Source of the DNA: Diphasiastrum complanatum
Lineage: Eukaryota; Streptophyta; Lycopodiopsida; Lycopodiales; Lycopodiaceae
Length of the DNA stretch: 61,716 nt
NCBI GenBank assembly: GCA_029204225.1
Contig: MU833065.1
Span: 1 to 61,716 of the forward strand
Reading direction: 5' to 3'
Shown here piece by piece: positions 21,416 through 30,785 of the stretch. Position numbers and translations under genes: made by a program. A model generated the notes under the pieces. It was not told where the DNA came from and made no database searches. It worked only from the letters and a program-made list of their open reading frames with translations. The number at the start of each line of letters is the position of its first letter. Within the stretch, counting starts at the first letter, position 1.

Positions 21416-21891
21416 TGTATTGTAGTCATTATGAATTAGATGGCCGTCTTCTCTAACTGTAAATGTATGTATAAATTAGGTGGACTGTCAGAGATGTACT
21501 TGAAGTCGTGTGACAGTTCATGGATCGACCTTTCCTTGATGACGAATTCGGTTAAGTCGGCGAAGTTGGACATGTTGACTAATTCGGTTGATGGAGATGA
21601 ATTCGGTTGATGGGTATATACTTGACAAGTCAAAGTCCATGTAGTCGATGACTTTGATGTTGGGTAAGTAGATGTTTTATATATCAGATGAGTATACACA
21701 AGAGAAGTTGAATACTTCGATGTCGGGCACTTCGAAGATTAACATTTGATTATACACATGGAGAAGTCAAAGTTGATGAAGTCGAACTTCAAACACTTTG
21801 ATGACTTTGAAGTCAATGGAGTCGACTTCGGTTGAATCTTTCAGGATGCTCATTACTCAATGGATTTGGTCCTGAGCATTGAATTCCAACA
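21416..21891 (-). repeat. copia 3' LTR, minus strand (476 bp)
   Basis: On the minus strand begins TGTTGGAATTCAATGC directly after the polypurine tract (AAGGGGGAG at 21892-21901) and plausibly ends CTACAATACA at 21416. It carries a TATA-like box GATATATAAAAC near 21670-21685 and several TTCGACTTC/AAGTCGA copies. The outer end is tentative because no second LTR is present. Confidence 0.6.
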
Positions 21892-21901
21892 CTCCCCCTT
21901 A

Positions 21902-22407
21902 ATGTGGATCCTGAAAAACTTGGATCTTCAGATTTAACATGTCGTTAGATCTGAGATGGTGCTTCTTTGATAGAGCTTTTGTGAAGTAATCTATTGCCAT
22001 TAACTTTGTCCTACAGTAAAACAATGACACTTCCTTGCTTTGCACTTTTTTCTAAGGTAGTGATACCTGATTTCAATGTGTTTGCTCTGAGAGTGAAATC
22101 TTGGATTTAGAGAGAGTGCTATTGTGTTTTGATTATCACAATAAATTTTTGTTGGATGTTCCTGAGCAAGGCTGATATCTGCAAGCAGATTCATTAGCCA
22201 AATTGCCTCCTTGGTAGTATTTGTGGCAGCTATGTACTCTGATTCAGTTGAAGATAATGCTACTGAGGTCTGCTTTCGGTTGTTCCATGAGATTGAGCCT
22301 TGATTTAATAAGAATACAAATCCAAAAGTTGATCTTCTGGTGTCGATATTTCCTATGAATGTTTCTTTATGTGCTTTGTATGTGCATACAAGGTAAGGTG
22401 ATTCCAT
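21902..22407 (-). pseudogene. copia RNase H, minus strand
   Basis: Minus frame: DTRRSTFGFVFLLNQGSISW, KQTSVALSSTESEYIAA, EAIWLMNLL, IYCDNQNTIALS, HSQSKHIEIRYHYLRKK. After a frameshift near 22040 it continues EVSLFYCRTK, DYFTKALSKK, NLKIQVFQDPH and a TAA stop inside the polypurine tract. E in STESEY and D in CDNQ are catalytic positions. Upstream sequence to about 22660 has no clear RT, so the element is truncated. Confidence 0.88.
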
Positions 22408-22668
22408 CGAATATATGAAGTCATCAATTAGTAACTAAGGTGTTAATGTATTCCAAAGAACTTGAGATGAGATTATTTGTAAGATTATAAAAAGGGGTGA
22501 AATATGGGCTATCAAGTCTTTCCATTGCAAGTTTGCATATGAGATATATGCACATGAAACAAGGGTTATGTTGAGCTTTGTCAATTCCATTAACATATAA
22601 ATGCTTGGTATCCATTTTTGTTCTATGCAGTGGGACGCCTTGAATCCATTTCTTGTTCTTTAGGAGTT

Positions 22669-24117
22669 CTAGACACTTTCTCTACAAAAATCAGCATGCT
22701 TATCAATGTCTATACTTGAATACATAGGTAAAAGTTTCATCAGTTTAAGCCATCCATCATGTAGTAATTCAGAAGCAATACCCTGGATATTAGTATGTCG
22801 TAGAACAATATGATTAAGTCCTTTTTCCAAGGAGCATTTAAGGACCTTACTATTGATTAAGCTGCAATCTGTAGTCAAAACATGACAAAACTTTTTTAAT
22901 ATAAAGTCTTTAAAGCGTTTCAAAGTAGCACATGAACAAACCTCGTAGGTTTTTCAACTTGAAAGTTACAAAAGACTTCATATGGGAAATGCCAATCCAT
23001 TTTAATATTCGGCATGTATGACCAACCAAAAACAATATCGTCGAAGGACTCATGTATAAAGACGAAGAACTGTAATAAAATACGAACATAAAAATGCTTC
23101 ACATGAATGGTCTCAAACATCCTATTGTGGTAAAGTAAATATAAAAAGAGAGTTCCCTTGGTATCATGTGTAACGAGCTGTAGGCGATCCATCGTGTTCC
23201 TGATCTTCTCTCTCCTGTCCAGAATCTCATCGTCCTGCAATCATATCAATTCCTATAGAAATTCAGCTTCTTGACCGACAATTGTCCTTTATACCACTTG
23301 TCTTTCTTTTTCTTTGTATCCTATGAATTTTCTTCTTTTTCTCCTCCCACCTTGGCTTGAGATGAATAAGCTTGGGTTGTTGAGGTTAAAAGTGTCTGTT
23401 CTTTTATTGGAGTTTTGGAAGAATTTGTCTTGCAGTGTAGAAAAGATGAGTCTTTTGAGCAAACGTTCAATTTCTCTAATATTTTCAGCATCGCCTAGAC
23501 TTGCAAGGAGTTTGGCAGAAGGATTTTCGGGAAGCTCAATGGATGAATCTATCACGTATTGGCGTGTGAAGAGAAAAGTCAGGTGTGCTTTGACAACTTC
23601 CCTAGCACGTTTGTGTAGCCAAAGAAAAAGGCATTGAGTTGGTTATGTGGTGAATCACCAGGAAAGAATATGCTCAGGTTATTCATCATATACTAGATGG
23701 CATGGTCAAACCAGATAATGGAGGACCGATTTTTACATTTGTCACCACATCTACATTTGAAGAAAGGTCTTTACCAGTTTCAAATTCTGGCTCAGTGGAG
23801 GTTCATTTTATTGAAATCAGTGTCAAAATGTCCATGAATTCGTGCCCAGGTTTGCTCAAAAGGGCAGCAAGAAGGCTCAAATTTGTTCATACGTATGATA
23901 TTATCAAAGGCAATGGGAGTCTCAAGAATGGAGTTTTTGTTTAAGGCAACAAGTTTGCAGGTTTGTACTTCTTTATCACTAAGATGTACAAGAATAATCC
24001 AAAGCTCGATAGGTAGTGGAGCAAGAAAATTGATGGTGGGTAAGCTCCAAAGCTTGCAAGAAGTGCGGGCGGATTTGAGTTCAATAGTGTGTGCAAGGAT
24101 TGAAGAAATTGAGAGTT
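22669..24117 (-). pseudogene. broken multi-exon coding relic of unknown family (F-box-like segment)
   Basis: Five minus-strand open stretches follow one another: about 24117-23800, 23810-23700, 23695-23580, 23605-23289 and 23236-22669. The first contains LPIELWIILVHLSDKEVQTC, which has the spacing of an F-box core (LPxEL ... IL ... L ... C). Others include SIELPENPSAKLLASLGDAE and ILDRREKIRNTMDRLQL. A 60-base interval from a GTATAA donor to TTGCAG before GACGATGAG could be a short intron. No transposon motif is present. I do not recognise the protein; the F-box reading is an inference from one motif. Confidence 0.35.
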
Positions 24118-24129
24118 TCTATCTTTCAA

Positions 24130-24720
24130 AGCCTTAGCATTTTTCTTACTTTTTCCTTTGTTATTTTTTTTAATGTTGCATTTTGAACTACGTTTCGCAC
24201 AGTCTGTATTTTTGAACTGTTTCGTCGCACAGTTTGCATTTTTGGGTCATGGGAAAAATTTAGCACCAAGTCAAAAACACTTAGAAAATGATTTTGGCCT
24301 ACTCTCTCGACATTGTCGCATTTTTCCATTTCTGCAAAAAAGGCGACTCACTGTCTCTAAATGCCTTAGAAAAATTTTCTGGCCAACCGTTGCATTTTTC
24401 GCCTTTCGAAAAAAAGTGACACTATCACCAAATGCCTTTCGGATAAAAGCGAAGGTGCCCTTGAAAAAGCAACATTGCCCTTAAAATCGCAAAAGTGTCT
24501 TTTGGCAAAATGCAAAGATTTGCAGCGTGAAAGCACTGTGCCACGGGCAGAAGGCGACTAATGCACAGAGGACAGAAACAGAAAACTAGAATCAATTTTT
24601 GATTAAGCCTACTGCATTTCTTTCCATTAGATCTTTTAACTTAATCAGTTCCCTAGATTGATCACATAAAAAAGAATCAACGAAGAATTCAGAGAGAAGC
24701 AGACAGTCACGAATACAGCA
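24130..24720. other. unassigned, with 'cgaaggtgccctt' motifs
   Basis: No gene. Short runs such as TGGCCAACCGTTGCATTTTTC and GAAGGTGCCCTTGAAA resemble sequence at about 57040-57210, hinting at a dispersed non-coding repeat. Confidence 0.35.
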
Positions 24721-25261
24721 TAGACATAATTATAAAAGTTTGAGATAGCTTCGAAGTGAGTTTACAGATTAGCAGTAGCTAGTCATATTATTCATGAGAG
24801 AGAACATCTCTCTCGCGCCAACATGCTAATCTAGAAAACAATGCTTAGAAAAAATATTGTAAATTCAGTTCTGATAATAGAAGCGATTTTTCTCAATGCT
24901 CTGTTCTATGATGTGTATGATCTACAATATTGGAATGCATGCTAGCAGTAGATAAATTTCCGCTGTTGTTTTACTCAACATTATCTGATGTCTACAAGTT
25001 TAATTTTTACAACAAATTGTCATAAGCGATCTGGGGCTTGGAAGAGAATTAGGTTGCAGTCAGTAGCAGTATCTTCTCCTACCAAGTTGGCTCTATTGCA
25101 TCGCCGGGAACGTCACAGACTCCCATCAGCGGAGCTGTTTCACTCCCATCAGTGGTTTCGTTTTGTTTCGTTTTGTTTCGCTTTGATTCGTTTTGTTTCA
25201 TTTGTGTTTTGTTTTGTTTTGTTTCATTTCGCTTCGATTTGTTTCACTTCAATTTCCATCA
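24721..25261 (+). repeat. copia 5' LTR, 3' edge defined
   Basis: The right edge is set by CCATCA at 25261 just before the PBS. A TATA-like ATTATAAAAG occurs near 24728, and the transcript-side half carries many TTTCG/TTTTG pentamers (25145-25250). The left edge is not determinable without the other LTR, so the start given is approximate. Confidence 0.5.
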
Positions 25262-25262
25262 G

Positions 25263-25276
25263 TGGTATCAGAGCCC
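25263..25276 (+). promoter_or_regulatory. primer-binding site, initiator tRNA-Met type
   Basis: TGGTATCAGAGCCC matches the canonical copia PBS exactly and lies 20 bases before the gag ATG. Confidence 0.9.
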
Positions 25277-25295
25277 TGTCTGATTTCTTCAGGCT

Positions 25296-26171
25296 ATGGC
25301 ATCCATTAGCAGCATTCAATCAGAGATCTACACGATCTTTGACTCCTCAAGATCAAACTTCCTAGCATGGAAGGTGAAGACTTCTCTCATACTGAAAGGA
25401 GAAGGTCTATGGCCCTGGGTTGATGGCACAGAAGAGATACCCACAACCATTGGCAAAGATCTACGGGAATGGAGAGAAAGAAACGACAAGGCAGTAGTCG
25501 TCCTATCTTCCTCCATCGAAGACAGCTTGACACTTGATCTAGCCACACTCTCCAATGCAAGGGAAATGTGAGATACTTTGCTGACCAGATTTCTAACGAA
25601 ATCACGAAGCCAAATTATGCTTCTTGAAAATCAGCTGACCAATCTAAGATGGGATGGTAAAGACCTCACCTCCTTCATCAGAAGTATGAAGGACTTGTTC
25701 CTCTCGCTACACAATTCCGGAATAGAGAATGCCGTCTCAGAAGCAGCTCACATACCTGCTGCGAGCTCTACCAAGATCGTTTCAAATGACCCAAACATTA
25801 CTTGCCAAAGATCCATAGATGACCCTTGAGAAGGCTGTAATCGAGATCAGGAAAGAGGTGGAAGCCCGTGAACACCTTGATGACAAGGATAACTCTGATC
25901 AAGCTCTCTACAACAACAAAGAAAAGCAGAAGAAGAAGCCTAAGAGAGAGTCAGACCCAAGACCAAGATTGATCCCTTGGGTATCATTGAAAACTTTGCT
26001 GCTGACTTGGCTAGGCTTGCTGAAAAATATGAGAGGAAAGAGAAATTTTATAATTCTCATATCAGAAAAGTTTTTTCCTGCCTTGAAAAAGAAAACGACC
26101 TTTTTTCCGTGGAACCCACACTCGCTTTTTACTTGAATCACCTCCACCTCCACATCCTCTCATCTTTATAG
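25296..26171 (+). pseudogene. copia Gag, frameshifted
   Basis: Starts at ATG 25296: ASISSIQSEIYTIFDSSRSN, FLAWKVKTSLILKGEGLWPW, then a TGA at about 25569; another frame continues LLENQLTNLRWDGKDLTSF and SMKDLFLSLHNSGIE. Next come LEKAVIEIRKEVEAREHL and a lysine-rich KEKQKKKPKRES. This is a UBN2-type gag. The following frame (AADLARLAEKYERKEKFYNS) is coding-like but not recognised. No zinc knuckle or pol follows, so the element is truncated. Confidence 0.8.
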
Positions 26172-26389
26172 ATGAATTGGACGAAAATAGCGCCTCATAG
26201 CTTGAAACTTTCTCTCAAGACATCTGTGACATTGGTGATCAATCCACTTTTAAATTCTGCCAATCCAAAAATTGCCAAGTCCCTTTTGTCCCTGTTGGAA
26301 TAACAAAGTGGCGCCACAACCCACGCTCAAAGAAATCCCATAAGAAGAAGTGGGACTTTGTTCAAAGTGGATATAAGTGGAAAATGTCC

Positions 26390-26740
26390 AAGTGTTTAAT
26401 GTCCCCTGGTACCAGCTCAGGCTCAAGGCCGGATCCTCAAGCTCTATATTCAAAAAATCAGAAGTTCAGATCCAAAAAGAAGAGCAATTTGCAGTCTCCT
26501 AGAATCTTCATCAGAAAACTTCTTCTGATAATTCTTAGTCTGATCAATCTTTTTGTAGCTAGCGTTATCACGCTCAACGATTGTAAGTTGAAGTTATCAC
26601 TTCAAGCATTGTACTCACTATTTGATAGTAATCAGAGTGCAAATTCTCAGTCTCACTATTATATTGTTTCATTGAGCATTTGTTTGAATTATTCAATATA
26701 AATATTTCGTTGCTAACTATGGCGCTTCCGATCCTACACC
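26390..26740 (+). mobile_element. copia gag scrap joined to an LTR
   Basis: 26402-26490 encodes PGTSSGSRPDPQALYSKNQK, matching the gag segment SGSKSDPQALYLKKQKFRSK of the element at 55478-56433. From about 26550 to 26740 the sequence matches, inverted, the LTR at 56561-56885 (shared GTTGAAGTTATNACTTCAAG and GTACTCA). An internal deletion between gag and 3' LTR, or a recombination product, explains the direct junction. Confidence 0.75.
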
Positions 26741-26799
26741 AAGCTCGCTCATCAACTTCCGCTCACTGATTTCTGACAAGCTTATCGTTGGACAGTTTA

Positions 26800-27300
26800 T
26801 GAAATGTGCTTTGAGAGAATACCTTTGAATGACACAACAACACATCTATATGGTTTTGTTGATGTCAACTAGGGTACAGACTTTGAAAGTAAAAGATCCA
26901 CTAGTGGTTACAGTTTCAACATGTTCAGTAGTGTATGTGCAAGAGATAGTCTCTCGTGACTCTCTCTCTAGCACACAAGTTTGATATATGGTAGCTACTC
27001 ATGTATGCAAAAAAGTTGTATGTTTACAAAGGTTGCTTAGTGATGTCGGTTTTGTGTAGGAACCTGTGAAGATAGATTGTGATAGTTGGAGTACAATCTA
27101 TTTAATCAAGAACCCTACTTGTCATGCTTGATAAAAACATATTGATATGCAATTTCATTTTGTGAGAAATATGATTGAAAACAATAAAATGAAGTTGCAA
27201 AAGTGTGATACTTTAAATAAGGTTAAAGACTCATTAACCATGATAGTTAATATAGAGAAGATTTCATGGTGTGAAAAGACATGAGCATTTCTTCTTTGAG
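26800..27300 (+). pseudogene. copia RNase H, degenerate
   Basis: Plus strand: LYGFVDVN, FESKRSTSGYSFNMFS, a frameshift, then QEPVKIDCDSWSTIYLIKNP, KHIDMQFHFVRNMIENNKM, LNKVKDSLTMIVNIEKISWC. This is the full C-terminal half of copia RNase H with its IDC-D and HID blocks. Several stops are present. Not the same family as the LTR just upstream, so it is a separate fragment. Confidence 0.8.
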
Positions 27301-28465
27301 AATCTAATATTTTTACAAGTATACGTCTTAAGCAAAGTATTTCATTGAGAGATTGCGAGATGTGTTGAACATTTTGCAAGAGTTATATACATGTACTTGT
27401 ACGGTTGTAGATTCAAAGCAAAAAAAAAATTAGTATTTCTTCATAGGATCCGCTTTGGTATTACTACTATATTAAGCTTCATCTAAGGAGAGAAGAGTGC
27501 ATAGTATCGATCTTAAGATTTTCTAACTCACCAATTTGTGCTACCAAATCTCGTCGACAACTTATCGCTTTGTTAGATACTATAGGTTTTAGATAGGTAG
27601 GTTCTCTCTCAAAAGGGTTTTCTAAGATGAATGTGAATGTGTTTGTTTTTTATATGATCTATTTGCTTTTGTGCTGTATAGATTCAGTTTAGCATTGTTT
27701 CTATGTATCAAATTTTATACATTGATAGCTCATCCCAAACTATGTTTCAACTCTTGCACTATAGTTACTAAAGAATCCACAAGATATCCTTAACAAAAAT
27801 CATACGGAGTCAAATGGATAACTCAAAAAGATTAATCTTTGTTTCAAATTAAAAAGTACATATTTTTTAAGCAAAACAATTTTTATATTATATCTATTAA
27901 CAACCTTGGTAGATATGCAACTAGGAAAATTATTGCAAACTTGCCTTACAAGAAGCACTCAACAATTGGGTACAAGACAATGCCTTTTTTTTTTTTTTTT
28001 TTTTTTTAAATACGAATCAAACCTAGCAAACCAATCCATGCTATAAATTTTAAAAGTCCAAAAAGTTCACAACATAGATGTGAATTGAAGAAAAAAATGC
28101 CCCACATGTCATACTACCCATTGAGCCTAGCTCTTTCCTTGTAAATTTGATATCACTGAAACAAGACTGAAAATCATGTCCTTTGCATTGTATCATGCTT
28201 GGAGAGTTAATGATACATAAGCTAAACTCTACCAAGATATTTGATCTAAAAAATTCCAAACTCATAATTATGTAACTTTCAATAACCCGAATATAATCAT
28301 GCACAAGTGAATGTAATTGTACTATATTAGTTTCCAATATAGTATCAATGCAACATTGTCTTATCAAGCCCAAGAAATGATGTGCATGCAATAACACTGA
28401 ACATGCATGCAATAATTGCATTGGTAGAAACAATAAAAATCCGAGATCTGACGCCTCTATATGTT
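27301..28465. other. 3' flank of the host gene; no gene seen
   Basis: AT-rich, with a run of 22 T at 27986-28007 (a poly-A-like tail on the minus strand). Minus-strand ORF 28050-28433 has no recognisable features. Transcription termination of the PRP-family gene is expected here, but no definite site can be named. Confidence 0.35.
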
Positions 28466-30750
28466 TTAGGTCAAGCTAGAAAATGGACAACCCTCAATAC
28501 CTTGCTTATATTCGCCATACTCTTGTGACTTTGGAAGCTTTGTAAGGTGTCCCAAAAATTGTGTTGGGTCATAGTAAACTTCCAATTCCACAATTTTTAG
28601 GTTCTCATCAACCTGCATGCGTATCAATGCAATTTTGTTATTAGTAATGGTACATTGAAAATTTTAATGCTCAAGGGCCTTCTTACATGTAGTATGTACA
28701 ACTATCATGTAACATATGATTTTTGGTCTTATTTTGCTTCAACCCAATGTATCTTATTTTTGCAATTGAGATCAACTGCTTAACTTTTCTTTTGAATAAA
28801 ATTATTTGGATGGAAGTACGCTTGCAACTAAAGCATAAAGACAATGAGAAAATGGACATTGTTTTTTAAATGTAAGTTGAGAATGACTACAGTCAAATGT
28901 TTTGATACACATGAAAAACTATAAATATACTGTCATCTAGCTTAACAACATGAGATAGCACAAGATGCTTAATTCAAAATCTTAGGTATTAGCCTTACAA
29001 AACCATGATTAGTACGAAGAAACTTATATCAAAACCCTAAATGTTGGATGTTGGAAATGTTTTTCATCATGAGATAACACATGATGCATACTTCAAAATC
29101 CTAGCATCAAACCCTTCAAAAACCATTAAAGCCCTCAACTTGGACTTTGGAAACATTTTGGAAATTTATGTGGTTATTCAAGAAGAAGAATGTAAGAATG
29201 TGTTCCATCACATGAATACTCAACATAGGTATAAATGTTTATTTTATTCATTTTTTGTGCAAGTTTTGAAAAAGAGGGACAAAAAATATCTGAAACCTTG
29301 GAAAAACATCATATTCATGCTCTTGATTGGAGACTACAAAAGATTTTATATATCGAAGAAGTGCATTATCCTATTGACATATACATAAATGTTTTAGAAA
29401 GAAGACTTTATTAGGAGATAAAATTCTGGCAATTATTCTATCTGTCAATCTCCAAGCGAGCTATCTTTAGATGGAAAAAATATTGCGCGTGTGCCTATAT
29501 GTGAAATAAAGTCTAGAATTTGATAGATGTTACCATTTAGAATCGTGATTATGTAGTATCGTCATTTATATATTAAAAATAAAATCCTTGTTTCTAAAAG
29601 TTTCTTGAGAGCAATGATAAAGTTTCTTGCTTAGAACATTGCACATCCTTATAAATTATCGTGACAAAAACTTCAAACCTTTTGCTACAACGTGAGTTTT
29701 GATTTATTCATATTGGAAAGAAAATATGTCAACATTATTGATGAGTTCACTGTGAAAAAATTGTAAAGGATGGAATATCATTTTTATTATTGTCATCTCT
29801 CATTCTTGGTGTAACATGTGCTCATTAAGAGATGGTGCTATTACAAACAAATTCTTGTTTGATTGGTGAAAATTTTCAATCCCCTTTCATGGTGAATAAC
29901 AGTTCTTATATTATCTAGATTCTTTAGGAGGCCCAAGCCTATTAAAGGTGTGCCAGTTAAAAAGTTCATTTGTTTCATTTTTCTCATAACTAAAATTTTC
30001 CATTATTTTTTATGTATTTAAAAATGTTTGTGAGACTTGTCTAATGCGAAGCATTTTTCATGTACAAAACTCCCTCAAGAGGTTCACAAGCACTCGTTGA
30101 GTTGCCAAATTTGATGTGGACATTGATGAGGAAGAGTAAGTAGCAATACTATGAACACTAGGTTGTAAATTGATGTACATTTCTTGGATTATGCTAACCA
30201 CATATTGAGAATCGTAATCTAGTTGATAAAGTACTAGAATGGTGCCCAAGCTTATAACGTATTATGGAAGGTGTCGGGAAGAGGACATTTTTTCTGATTC
30301 GGCTTCCAAAAAAATTTAGGCTCGACCCGAGTCTAGTAAATTTTGGAAAGCCGAACCAGGCGAAATGTCCTCTGCCCGGTGCATTCCATTGCATAATGGA
30401 TACCTTGACTTTTGTTCACATGTACATTATGAAGTGTAATAAGCAGTTTGACTATGAATGACCACTTTGAAAGTGCCAAGTGGCAGCCTTACTAATATGC
30501 AAGGTGAAAAGAGCAGCACCTTACGAATATGCAGGGTGAAAAGATTTGACTATGAATGACCACTTTGAAAGTGCGAGGTGGCAGCCTTACTAATATGCAG
30601 GGTGAAAAGAGCAGCACCTACTACGTTTGAAAGAAAGTACATATATATTCTGCTTTTTAACATGTTAAAAAAAAAGTACATATATATTCTAATTTTTAAC
30701 ATCTTCAAGAAAAGGGCATAATATCAAATAAGTGTGAGATGTGAGAGACG

Positions 30751-30785
<35 letters not shown>

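Noticed and set aside
22669-24117. Endogenous pararetrovirus movement protein
   Set aside because: Considered because a long non-transposon frame lies here, but no movement-protein, coat zinc-finger or caulimovirid RT motif can be seen nearby.
27986-28007. T22 run as a LINE/SINE poly-A tail
   Set aside because: No L1 RT, SINE A/B box or target-site duplication was seen beside it.
29041-29388. 115-codon plus-strand ORF as a nested gene in PRP intron 3
   Set aside because: AT-driven composition, no recognisable motif, no splice or promoter support.
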